This document shows, piece by piece, positions 19,485-29,574 of a stretch of 29,574 nt of DNA. A program made the position numbers and the translations under genes. Each line of letters opens with the position of its first letter. The first letter of the stretch is position 1. The stretch lies in NCBI GenBank assembly GCA_004151065.3, contig NWUY0300054321.1, positions 12,713-42,286 on the forward strand, written 5' to 3'. Origin of the DNA: Larix sibirica. Taxonomy: Eukaryota; Streptophyta; Pinopsida; Pinales; Pinaceae. Below the pieces are notes generated by a model. The model saw only the letters and a list, made by a program, of their open reading frames with translations. It had not been told where the DNA came from and did not search any database.

Positions 19485-21020
19485 ATTTAACCCTTATTGG
19501 TACCTATGATGGTTTCTGAGACCTAGTGACTTAGAACTGGATTCTGTTCGATACAAATGGGGAAGAGAAGGCTATGCAAAGTCTACAAGCAAACCTCTCT
19601 AGCATAAAAGGGATCACTAAATCATGGACAAAATTGACCTTCATAAATGAGGACAGGGAGCTGATTGAGATTGATATCTAGCTTGAACACCATTTTTAGA
19701 TCCCTTTATAAGAATGATTATAGGGAGGTAGGGCTCCTAGAAATTGATAAGTTTTAAATAGAAAAATCTAGGATCTTATCCTGGAAAGAATCCAAGTGGA
19801 GGATGAAGAAAAAAAAAATATGGCTAACAGAAGGGGACAACAACATTGCATTCTTTCATAGGAAAGTACAAGGTAGAAGAGCTGCAAACACCACCTGGAA
19901 TGTTCGTAATCAATATGAGGAGGAATGCATAGATTTTAAATCCATCTCCAAAGCAATGGTTCACCATTACTCAAAGATTTATACTGATCCAAAGAAGGAA
20001 AACATCAAGGATATTTTTGCAACAACATCCTTCTTCAATAGGTGGGTTGTCCCAGAGCAGTCTGATTCAATAATGGTAGAATTTTCAAAGGAAGAGGTAC
20101 ATAATATCCTACTCTCCTTTTAACAAGGGAAATCCCCAAAGATGGATGGATAGACTTAAAATTTTTACCTAGGATTCTGGGATCTGATTGGTGACAACAT
20201 CACAATTGCAGTGGAAGAATCCCGCTCCTCAAGTATGATCCACCCCCCTATCAAATCCAAAATCATCTCCAAATTTATTTCCTCTAGGCTAAAGCTAATC
20301 CTCTTCGACAATATTTCACAAAACCAGTTTGGATTTCTAGACCAAAGGAGCATTCATGATTCCATCGGTGTATCCCAAGAAATCCTCCACTCCATTAGGA
20401 CATCCTCCCTTCCTGCTTTCATGCTTAAGATAGGCCTCACTAAAGAATTTGACAAGGTAAGTTGGTTGTGCATTCGTCTGGTCCTTACCTAGAGGGGTTG
20501 TTGTGCCATTTTATAAAATGGATTGAAGTGTGCACACAAGGTGTTTCCTACATGGTCCACATAAACGGCTCAACCTCCCCATTCTTCCTCCCCTCAAGAG
20601 TACTCAGGTAGGGTTTTCCCCTATCTCCCCTACTATTCTTCATAGTAGTTGAGGCTTTGAGGAAGCACATCATCCATGAGATAAAATTGGGGAATCTTAA
20701 TTGAGTAAGGGCGGCCAAGGACCTCTCCCTATTCCATATCCTATTTGTTGGCGACATACTCATCTTTGGAAGGTATACCATCTCTAAAGTAAAGATCCCG
20801 GATAGGATTCTAAAACTCTTCTCCTCCTCCATTGGAATGGATATCAACCTCAATAAATCCACTATTCTCTTCTTCCATATTATTGTCTTCCTTAAGCTAT
20901 TGATTTTGGGCCTCCTACCTTTTATGGAAGAACCCTCCGATTGTTGTTTTAATATCTGGGTTTCTAGCTAAAAGAAAATTATTATCGTATTCTAGATTGG
21001 ATGTGGCTCATTGATAAAAT
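19485..21020 (+). pseudogene. LINE reverse transcriptase, copy A (truncated)
   Basis: Linker sequence is followed by IWLTEGDNNIAFFHRK and GRRAANTTWN (19803-20123), which precede the RT in plant LINEs. RT motifs follow: SKFISSRLKLIL, NQFGFLDQRSIHDSI and motif A as KIGLTKEFDKVSW (first catalytic Asp replaced by Gly). Motif B reads R-stop-GFPLSPLLF, with TAG where RQG is expected, and the YxDD box reads FVGDILIF (about 20740-20765). A deletion of about 125 bp relative to copy B removes the FIxxIPK-type segment near 20245. An A tract at 19806-19819 is probably slippage. The copy is cut off at 21020 by the duplication junction, so the thumb and C-terminal domain are absent. Confidence 0.87.
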
Positions 21021-21034
21021 GAAATGTTGAAATT
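21021..21034. other. Tandem-duplication junction with 14-bp filler
   Basis: Unit A ends in gataaaat and unit B begins aaagttct. Between them is gaaatgttgaaatt, present at neither outer boundary. The left outer boundary reads gatgaaaataaag and the right outer boundary gataaaataaaa, so the parental ends shared a short AT-rich similarity. Confidence 0.8.
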
Positions 21035-23400
21035 AAAGTTCTACTTTCGTACACTAACTCCATTTAGAACTTAGGGCGGTTTTGTCAGGGTTGGAATAAT
21101 GTAGGGATTTAGGTGTGTACTATTTCACCCATCTCTTCTTCAACCTGTCATCCAATGGTGCTTGTTTGACTATGTATTCTCTAGTAATTTGTGAAATTTG
21201 GTATGGTCCCTACCAATGTACTCTTAACTTCCTTGGATGCTTCCAAAACTTGCTATCATATAGTAATACCAGACCTCCCTATTCAAACTAGTTGTTCTAG
21301 ATATGTCGATAATACTATGCCTTTTGGGATTTCCTCTAAGTCATTTGATGGTAACCTAATAGAAACATATTTCCCCCCAACTTAAGTAACATATCCAGCC
21401 TCTCTTATCAACTATATAATATCATACATCTTGTTGGCATCATTTTAGTGGAATCATTATCTCTTGTCCACAAACCAAGTCAAATGATGTATGCTTGGTC
21501 ATTGTTTTATATGATGTTTGATAATCCCACAAAACCATTGAAATGCACCCATTCCAATCATCATGTTTAACTAAGCACACATTTGTTAGCTAATGCTCCA
21601 AAAATTTGTTCAAGGATTTTGTTGTGTCATTATCATGTGGATGATATGGCATTGTATTATGGTAGTGGTCATGAATTCCTTAACCAAAGCAACAATTGTT
21701 CCTCCAATAAAATGTTGATTGTGATTGCTATTCATTCTATGTGGGCACACAAACCTCGTCACTATACTTTCAAAATAATCCATAGATTAGTCTTCGTAAA
21801 ACAATACTATGTAAGCACAACCTCTACCCATTTCATCAAATAATATGATACGATTATGATATACTTAGTCCCTAACTAGTGTCGATGGATTGATAAAACC
21901 AATAAATTTAATTGTAGAATGTTGAAACTACTTCCAAACCATAATGGGTTGCAGTGAGATTTCATCTTTGGTAGATGGCCATACCACAGGCTAACACACA
22001 TTGCACCACTTAAGATACTATGTGTTGTTTGTGAACAATGTTGGTCAGTAGAGTCCAACATGTAACACCTTCTAGGCATTCACCTTTCCCTCATGATGGC
22101 CATTGCTTTGTCCATCACGATATTTCATACCACTGCATATCACTCATGACCCCATGCACACCTACATAAGACTCCATTTTATACTAACTTGTACAAATCT
22201 TGGATGTTTAACTAATATTTTGTAGAAAGAACAATTAACTATTGACATTGCTTCCAATAATAGTCTTCTAGTGCTTATCCAAAGTTGAGGAATTTTGTAA
22301 TCTTGGTAAGGAAGTTAGGCACTACTTCCATGCTAAAGAGATCAACATTGAGCAATTCATCCATTGTCCCAATTTATTCCTCATTATGGATCATGAAGAG
22401 ATGATTGGGCCCTATGTTCTACTTACTTAGCTCATTCACCACTTCAAAATCAAACTATTAAAACTAGAAGAGCCATCGATAAATCCTACCTTCCAACATC
22501 GAGTTGCTTACTAAATACTTAAGCATTGAGTGATTCATGAAGAACTCAAAGGTTCAACCTAGAAGATATTGTCAAAACTTATGTAGTGCATACACCATAA
22601 CCAATCCTTTGTAGTTGCATCCTATGAAGGATTAGGATTCATTTCCTGCCACTTTCTCAAGAATCTCATTACTAAATGGTGATGGAACAAGGTATTGTAT
22701 GCAAGTCTCATTTAGTATGCGAAATCCAAGACAATTGACTATTGAACTGATCCAATTTGATTCCTCCACTAGAAATATCAAGTTAGATCCCAACATCCTG
22801 TCAATAAATTATTTAACTAGTTCTTTATAATGAAGATTCCTCTGATATGGCCTCTTATTTATTAGTCAAACATCAGGCTTAAATTTGATCTTCATCTCAC
22901 CAAGATCCCTTGCCATTCCCTTTATCTTCGTGAAGCTACATGAAGAGAGGCCAACATACTCCTGGAGTAGAGCTACAATCTCTATGATGGTGTGGTAATC
23001 CTATTAGTCTCCTATGATAGCTAGATTGAGTTCATCTTTGGTACCAATTTTAACTATCTTTGTTCGTAGTGGCTCGCGTCAATAAACTAGAATATCAGTT
23101 CCTAATATCCTGGATGATGCTACGAAATTATATTTCTTCAAATCATATATGTTGAATTTCCTCTATGTGGTTAGCCGCTACAAAATACTCCTTTTTTGAA
23201 CCTATGGTTAGACATCATCCCAATAATTAGTGTATCATCTCATATATTTGAAAAGTATTCTAAAACATTTCCATAGTTCTAGCCAACTCTTTGTGTGTCA
23301 TTAAATTTATTCACATAGATACTAGATTCTTGAGCAATGGATGTAAGGTGTGAATTAATTTATGCACCCATTATTAAATAGAAATTGCTTGTGTTGTCCA
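21035..23400 (-). pseudogene. Ty3/gypsy pol, minus strand, copy B
   Basis: Duplicate of the minus-strand Ty3 at 15480-17800 with the same domain order and the same loss of the RT palm. The integrase region is less open than in A: the core is broken into several frames around 21640-21860, though NDTTKSLEQ (about 21620-21650) and MKWVEVV (about 21830) remain visible. The catalytic Glu position is again Lys. The RNase H part (about 22320-22620) and RT fingers (about 22780-22930) align with A. The left side stops at the duplication junction. Confidence 0.85.
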
Positions 23401-23409
23401 AGAGTATTC

Positions 23410-24335
23410 AGATATTCAAGATTATTAGAGACACCCTAGGAACATTCTAAATGTGGCGCCCGAGACTGGATCAAAATCAAATATAGCTATTGCATCTATT
23501 TGCATTGAAATGGACATTACCTAGGGTCTGTTAGATGTTATCATGATTGAAGTTGGTGACCATCATTATATGCAAACATTGGACTATAAAAATGTGTTAT
23601 TGAGATGCATCCAATGCAGGTCTCATGCTCATATGAAAATAATATATCCTTTCAACAAATCAGAAGAAATAAGGTGCACCCACTTGGTGACGAGCTTGTT
23701 TGACTTTAGTACTGACTCGCTTTCCACTGCACAAAATAGAAAAAGATCGGAGGAGGTTTTGGAAAGAGAGTAGTCGAAGCTACATGAAAACCACACAATG
23801 CTAAATGAATAATTCAAAGAAGTCACATCCCTCTTGACGGAGAAAATAAATATATTGTAAGGAAACATTTTGACATCATAGGGTTACATTTCACCCTCCT
23901 CTGACCCACTGGAACTTGGTAAGTCAAAAGGGAAAAAACCTATATGCATTCACGATGAGGAGGGGCCCTCTAACCCTCCCCCAGATCCATCAATTTATCT
24001 TGCTTCAGGTGTTTCTCCACTACCCCCATTTCAAGGAAAGGAATATGAATATACAGAGGAAGATCCCGTCGTAGATAGCTCAAGTGGGGATACAACAAAT
24101 AACTCATATTTAGGGGCCTCGCTCTCAAAGAGATATTTAATGCATTCACATACAAAAGCACATTATGTACAAGTAAGAGGTTTATCTATATTACAGGGCA
24201 CTACTCACATGGCTACTAGAGAAATAATATCTCACATGGATCAGGAAAAGAATGAGGCGAAGAGAGAGCTTCAAACTAGCTAATAACAAACAATACATGG
24301 CGTCCTTAGTAAAGAATCCCCCAAGGAGGATAAGA
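23410..24335 (+). pseudogene. LINE ORF1, copy B
   Basis: Duplicate of 17840-18767. The knuckle (CIQCRSHAHMKIIY, about 23610-23650) again has Tyr in place of the fourth Cys, and the conserved Gly of the knuckle has also become Ala here. An open stretch at 23543-23773 covers the knuckle and the following acidic region, whereas in copy A the same region has stops. The later Ser/Pro-rich tail is broken by stops near 23772, 23859 and 23880. Confidence 0.78.
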
Positions 24336-25055
24336 AATTATCATTTACTCACACAATCTAAGAGGCATAGGGATGACCTTGAAGCAATGGTCTTTGAATC
24401 ACTTGGTGTATAATAATTGCCCCAATGTAATGTATATACAAGAAACTAAGTGCTCTATTGAGTCAACAAATAAGATCCTGCATAAGTATTTCCCTGAATG
24501 GTCTTTAATTGCCATGGATGTGGATGGACACTCCGGGGACTTGGGGAATTTTTTTGCGATCCCTCCCTCAATCTCCTCTCCTCGGTAATCTTTGATCATT
24601 ACATTGTATCATCATGTTTTTCAAAGTATTTAAATCGACCCGTTGACCTCTTGAACATCTATGCCCCATCTCATGATCGGAAGGGGTTATGGAAAGAAAT
24701 GTTCACCTCCTACCCTCTATCCCTCCCACACCTCATAATTGGAGGTGACCTAAACATCACTTTAGATGCCTCAGATTCTTGTGGCATAACTATAAGGAAA
24801 CATCCACTAGCAGACTTCCTCTCACATCACCTGGTCAAATATCTCCTTGTCGATGTTGAATCATATCTCCCCAACCACACTTGGTCTAATAAACGAGCTG
24901 GCTTGCATCACACTACCGAAAAGTTTGACCAATTTCACATCAATGACCCCCTCCTCCGCTCCCTTAGTTCTTTCCACTCCTCAATACTTAATATTTCTCT
25001 TTCAGATCATCTTGAAACTCTCTCTCCCCATAGAAAATTCTCCCTCCCCCTTTAA
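24336..25055 (+). pseudogene. LINE endonuclease domain, copy B
   Basis: The start ATG of copy A is ATT here (about 24337). YIQETKCS is in one frame, then an extra T in a T run near 24548 shifts the frame. The second part (24498-25055) carries LLNIYAPSHD, LIIGGDLNITL, NHTWSNKRAG and EKFDQFHI, and the SDH motif is intact (SLSDHLE). Directly after it a deletion of about 10 bp relative to A moves the linker into another frame (24847-25173). Catalytic residues are therefore better kept than in A, but the reading frame is worse. Confidence 0.86.
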
Positions 25056-26985
25056 ATTTAACCCTTACTGGTATATACATTGCTTTCTGAGACCTAGTGA
25101 CTTAGAACTCGACTCTGTTCAATACAAATGGGGAAGAGAAGGCTATGCAAATTATACAAGAAAACCTCTCTAGGATAAAAGGGATCACTGAATCATGGAC
25201 AAAATTGACCTTCATAAATGAGGATAGGGATCTGACTGAGATTGATAGCTAGCTAGAACACCATATTAGCTCCCTTTATAACAATGATTCTAGGGAGGTA
25301 GGGCCCCTAGAAATTGATAAGTTGGAAAAATAAAAAGCTAGGATCTTGTCCTGGAAAGAAGCAAGTGGAGGATGAAGATCACAACAATATGGCTAACTGA
25401 AGGGGACAACAACACTACATTCTTTCATAGGAAAGAAAAAGGTATAAGAGCTACAAAAATCATATGGAATGTTGAAATCAATTTGAGGAGGAATGCATAG
25501 ATTTTAAATCCATCTCCAAAGAAACGGTTCACCATTAATCAAAGCTTTATACTGATCCAAAGAAAGAAAACATCAAGGATATTTTTGCAACAACATCCTT
25601 CTTCAATAGGTGGGTTGTCCTAGAGCAATTTGATTAAATAATGTTAGAAGTTTCAAAGGAAGAGGTACACAATATCCTACTCTCCTTTTAACAAAGGAAG
25701 TACCCAAAGCTGGATGGATAGACTTCAGAATTTTACCTAGGCTTATGGGATCCACACCCCCTATCAAGTATGATCCACCCCCTGTCAACTTCACTTTTAT
25801 TGCTAACATCCCGAAAATTGATCACCCATTACGTTTCGACCACTACCACCATATATCCTTCTACAATGGTATCTATAAAATTATCTCCAAATTTATTGCC
25901 TCTAGGATAAATCCAATCCTATCCGACAATATTTCACCCAACCAATTTGGCTTCCTAGAACTGAGGAGCATTCATGATTCCATTGGTGTTTCCCAAGAAA
26001 CCCTCCAATCCATTAGGACATTCTCCCTTCCTGATTTCATGCTCGATATAGACCTCACTAAATCATTTGACAAGGTAAATTGGTTGTGCATTCCTTAGAT
26101 CCTTACCTAGGAGGGGTTCTTGTGCCATTTTGTAAACTGGATTGAAACACACACAAAAGGTGTTTCCTACACGGCCCTCATAAGCCGCTCAACCTCCCCA
26201 TTCTTCCTCCCCTCAAGAGTACTTAGATAGGGTTGTCCCATATCTCCCTTACTATCACTTATAGTAGTTGAGGATTTGAGGAAGCACATCATCCATGAGA
26301 TAAAATTGGGGAATCTTAAAGGATTAAGGGTGGCCAAGTACCTCTCCATATTCCATATCCTATTTGTTGGCGACATACTCATCTTGGAAAGGGCCTCCAT
26401 CTCTGAAGAAAAGATCTTGGGTAGGATTCTAAAACTCTTCTCCTCCTCCATGGGAATGGATATCAACCTCAAGAAACCCACTATTCTCTTCTTCCATGTT
26501 ATTGGCTCCCTTAAGCTATTGATTTTGTGCCTCCTACCTTTTATGGAAGAAACCTCTAATTCTTGTTTTAAATATCTGGGTTTCTATTTGAAAGCAAATG
26601 ATTATCGTATTCTAGATTGGATGTGGCTCATTGATAAAATAAAAAAGAGAATAGGCTCATGGTTTCATCGGTGGATATCTATGGCATGCTAGGTCACCCT
26701 GGTTAGAAGCGTAATTGAGGCTATACTAGTATACTTGATGGCCCTTGCTTACATTTCGAAGTCAATCATTACATCCATCAGGAATATATGCTCACAATAT
26801 ATTCAGGCTGGAAATAAGACCGAACAACACTCTTCCCTCTACAAGTGGGATATCCTATGCAAACCCAAGCGATGTGGTGGTTGGGGGATAAGACACCTAT
26901 CCTTATTCTCCTAGGAAATGGAAACAAAGAGCCTATAGAGGTTCTGTTCATTTCCACTTAGGGTATATGGAAGGACTGTGTAAAG
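25056..26985 (+). pseudogene. LINE reverse transcriptase and C-terminal region, copy B
   Basis: This copy keeps the part of RT missing in A: NFTFIANIPKIDHPLRFD, YKIISKFIASRINPIL and NQFGFLELRSIHDSI (25745-26098). Motif A is intact at the first Asp (DIDLTKSFDKV). Motif B is R-stop-GCPISPL with the same TAG as A, and the YxDD box is FVGDILIL. Beyond the end of unit A it continues with the thumb and C-terminal region (RIGSWFHRWISMAC, VTLVRSVIEAILVYLM, GGWGIRHLSLFS, to about 26970). A stop at 26690-26692 and several others break it. It ends without a poly(A) tail, apparently cut by later sequence. Confidence 0.88.
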
Positions 26986-27185
26986 AAGAAATATATTGAT
27001 CCCCTCTCAACGCTCGAACGCACCACACAAAATTTTTAATTTTTTTTCAAAAATAAGACAAATTTAAGCTCAATTCTAAAAAGTAATCTGCTAAAAAATT
27101 AAATTATGAAGTAAGAATCAATTTACTTGTTGAACGGCCCATCGGGAGGCATCTTGGTGATGTATGGAAAATTTGATCTTTTTCC
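26986..27185. other. No gene seen; LINE/CACTA boundary zone
   Basis: LINE similarity fades at about 26985. The following AT-rich bases (with cgcaccacac at 27020) already resemble the GCACC-rich sequence to the right, so the DNA-transposon remnant may begin here rather than at 27186. Confidence 0.35.
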
Positions 27186-27967
27186 CACTGTTTGGAAAAA
27201 TTCAAACTAGAAGCATAAGCCAATAGGAGAGAAGAATGTGTCCACATGGTTCACGGATGTCAGGGCGTCCAAGTGCGTGAAGTGCATCACCGGTGCAGAT
27301 GGGATCAAAATGCACTGAGGAGGGTAAAAATGGGTTTTACTCTGCGATTTTTTTTATTAAACCTTGTTCTGGTGCGGTTGATAATAGCACGCACCGGTGC
27401 ATCCAATAATCAGTACACATAGACAAGTAGGGTTTTTAATAATAAAATAACAGGTTTTTTAATGAAATTATATTTTTTATTTTTTTATATAATAATAAAT
27501 GGTGCATTTGCCTCTTTGACATGCATCGGGGCGTTTCAAAATATCTAGCACATTGGTTATTGGTTTTCAAAATTTTGTGAGATCTGTCAATAAAAGTATA
27601 TGGATAGAGCAGTGCGTTATTGTCTATTTAATGCACCCGGGGTTTTATTGTCAAACGCATTGGTGCATGTCGTATTCATTAATGCACCATGCTAGGGGTA
27701 TTAAAATAATACGAGTTTTTTAAATATTTTTTATTATTATTTAATTTTAGTTTTTCTAGTGTGGTGTGCTAGAATTTGTGGTTGGACCGACGCATTATAT
27801 GTAAACACCCACTGGTGCATTTTGTGATAAAACGCACCAAAAAATACATTCGCTAAAAGCTCCACCCACTCGTCTTCGCTAGAAACCTCCACTATAAACA
27901 AATTTTCGGGCTCTTTTTTTATGGGATTTTGCTATAACCTCCGCTAAAGGGCCTTTTCCTTATAGTG
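27186..27967. mobile_element. CACTA-type DNA transposon remnant, non-autonomous
   Basis: The right end read inward on the minus strand is CACTATAAGGAAAAGGCCC (27949-27967), a typical CACTA-superfamily terminus. Subterminal repeats sit just inside it: CGCTAAAAGCTCC (27851-27863), CGCTAGAAACCTCC (27877-27890), GCTATAACCTCC (27931-27942) and CGCTAAAGG (27942-27950). Further in are several GCACC/GGTGC motifs, two of them palindromic (CACCGGTG at 27288-27295, GCACCGGTGC at 27391-27400). No transposase frame is present. The left end is tentative: CACTGTTTGGAAAA at 27186 matches the right terminus at most positions, but flanking triplets (tcc and ata) do not form a target-site duplication. Confidence 0.6.
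27813..27839. repeat. Short hairpin in CACTA remnant
   Basis: TGGTGCATTTT and AAAACGCACCA are reverse complements with one mismatch, around a 5-base loop (gtgat). The stem includes the GGTGC/GCACC motif that recurs across the element, so it may be a transposase-binding inverted pair. Confidence 0.7.
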
Positions 27968-29574
27968 ATAGGAGTACTAGTTCAGTTGGTTGACATAATT
28001 ATTTCCAGTATTGGGAAGGGATAACTATAAATTCAGGTTGGACACCTATTTATGTAGAGATTTCCAAGCGTATATATTCATAGAGCCACCTATCAAAAAT
28101 TCAAATTTTGAAATTTTTTGAAAATTCTTATATGGGATAAAAAATGCCACATGGATAGTTTGACATGGAGGTTCCATGTGGATCTAGGATGATGTGGAGT
28201 TTCCACTTGGAGGAAGGGTGTAATGTGGACCAACCACATCAGACGGGCATTAGCTTACAAGCTAAATGTTAAAAATTAGCACATGAGTGATAGAATCCAA
28301 TATAGGCGCTTATAATATCTTATCACCTTAGTGCTAGGTCCAACATACCATGTGAGAAGAGGTCTACAACTAAGGGATATGTGGAAGGGGGGCTAAACCT
28401 CATCGATAATTGTGATCGATTAGAGGCCTCATGATTGACCGGTATGGTTCACAACTCCTCCACAAATTACACACTGGTTAACGGTGGGTGGGAGATCCAT
28501 TGGCTAGGTACCACCTATCCACATGCCTACTTTTCATTGGAAACGAATTCAACAAAATATTTTTGAAAATTGCTTCCTTGTCTAGTCATTACCAATTTCG
28601 GTAAAGGAATACCGCTGAGGCATTTTTGTTCCAAGGATAGGCGATTTGGTGACCTGGTAGAAGGGGAGGGTGACATGGTCACATCATGGGTTGACACATA
28701 CGAACTATCTGACACCTTGACATACACGTTTTATGCCACGTCAACACCCTGACACATCAATATCATGCCACATCAACAAAAAAATTAAAAAATATATATA
28801 TAAAAAAATCAAGAAGTTTGGAGACAAAATTTTGTTTTGGCTATAACAAGAGAATTTTAATTCAGAATTTGATTAAACTTGCGCCATTTCGACACCATTT
28901 ACGAAGGCTACATGATTACTAGTGAGGGGCATGGAACCATTCTACGCCAATTTACAAAAATTTCAGTTTAATGGGTTGTAACGGTGCGTATCCCTAAGAT
29001 GTACCGGGGTCCAGTTGAAGCCCAACTTGTAATGATGCAGTCATGATCAAGTCACATATATAAATTTGGATCCTTGCGGTCAAATTCTTAAAGGATTGAA
29101 GTCGAGAGGTAAAAAAAGGTCAAAATACACTATTTGGGATCGTGAAAGGTAAATTTTGAAATCCTGAAGGAGGCAAAAGTGGTCCAAGAATTCATAACCA
29201 AAAAATGTTATGATTTCGACATTTTGTATAATCATCGAGACGAACAACTTTTCTTAGAGGCGATTTTTCTAGAAATGCTTAGCTTGTGAGATAACAATTT
29301 TCTATTAAAATTCTAAATATGGAAGAACTACAAAAAATTAAAAGTTGGTGACTCCATATTTTTATAAAATTTGATGGGAGAATTATATTTGAATAGTGAA
29401 AGTGTCTGGGTACTAGCATCATATGGTCTATTAGAGCCCGATATAAAAAAAAATTCCAGTTCTTTGCTGATTTTCATGCCCGTGGTGGTAATCAACAGTG
29501 TCCACGCATCATGATGAACAATGAAAAAACGCCCACGGATAGAGGCAGCCAACCATGATAGACATGACACTGCA
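27968..29574. other. No gene seen; probable transposon-derived non-coding DNA
   Basis: No coherent coding frame is visible on either strand. There is a 9-bp inverted repeat (ccacatgga 28147-28155 and tccatgtgg 28173-28181), and 28650-28790 has degenerate repeats around GCCACRTCAAC and TGACAC. Minus-strand open stretches at 28527-28727 and 29328-29570 have no recognisable motif. Old LTR or untranslated element sequence is the likeliest source. Confidence 0.4.

Larger units (their letters stand above)
15480..21020. repeat. Unit A of chimeric tandem duplication
   Basis: It starts aaagttctactttcgtacac and ends attgataaaat. Unit B (21035-26640) repeats it in the same orientation with offsets of 5555 bp at the left end, 5569 bp near the LINE endonuclease start and 5620 bp at the right end. 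Small indels and a 125-bp deletion in A account for the drift. Six or so differences fall in the first 85 aligned bases. It contains a minus-strand Ty3 pol and a + strand LINE. Confidence 0.95.
21035..26640. repeat. Unit B of chimeric tandem duplication
   Basis: Direct repeat of 15480-21020 with the same element order and orientation. It is slightly longer because it keeps the LINE RT segment deleted in unit A. Sequence right of 26640 continues the LINE without a break, while sequence left of 15480 differs from that left of 21035. This is the pattern expected of a simple tandem duplication of a pre-existing chimera. Confidence 0.95.

Noticed and set aside
27813-27839. microRNA precursor hairpin
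   Set aside because: The stem is only 11 bp, too short for a plant precursor, and is better explained by the recurring GGTGC/GCACC motif of the DNA element.
28147-28181. MITE terminal inverted repeats
   Set aside because: The 9-bp arms enclose only 17 bp and no target-site duplication is seen, so it is more likely a chance or regulatory palindrome.
29328-29570. Minus-strand 80-codon frame at the right edge
   Set aside because: No recognisable motif, no supporting homology within the window, and composition like the surrounding non-coding DNA.

Overview
The window looks like nuclear intergenic DNA from a large plant genome built almost entirely of old, decayed transposable elements. Evidence: AT-rich sequence, chromodomain-type Ty3/gypsy polyproteins, a plant L1-type LINE (endonuclease plus reverse transcriptase), a CACTA-type terminus, and long reading frames riddled with TAA/TAG/TGA at codons where Gln, Trp or Arg would be expected. 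A gymnosperm or similar large-genome seed plant is my guess, with low confidence. I see no intact host gene, tRNA, rRNA, CRISPR array or prokaryotic signal.

Layout. Bases 1-1351 hold a + strand Ty3/gypsy fragment (RNase H tail, integrase, GPY-like C-terminus). Bases 2282-5066 hold a + strand decayed long ORF of a family I cannot name. Bases 5561-5880 are a pyrimidine-rich tract. A second copy of the first Ty3 family, with an internal deletion, lies at 6251-7041 directly after a single N. It is followed by a polypurine tract and an LTR-like segment (7108 to about 8630) that starts TGTAATACCCC and carries a TATA box. Bases 8989-11945 hold a second long decayed ORF. Next come a two-copy 358-bp tandem repeat (12225-12932), a compound (AC)n/(TTAC)n/(GC)n microsatellite (13337-13560), a minus-strand decayed coiled-coil ORF (13730-14720) and a two-copy 338-bp repeat (14741-15412).

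The right half is dominated by a direct tandem duplication of about 5.6 kb: unit A 15480-21020, a 14-bp filler, and unit B 21035-26640. Each unit is a chimera of a minus-strand Ty3/gypsy pol and a + strand LINE (ORF1 zinc knuckle, endonuclease, RT) lying head to head. The copies share several inactivating lesions and also have private ones, so the elements were already dead when duplicated and kept decaying. Unit B runs on into the LINE C-terminal region to about 26985. A CACTA-type right end with subterminal repeats finishes at 27967, and the last 1.6 kb has no recognisable gene.

Nothing here forms a working pathway. The interest lies in the two unrecognised long ORFs, the datable chimeric duplication and the nested element history.
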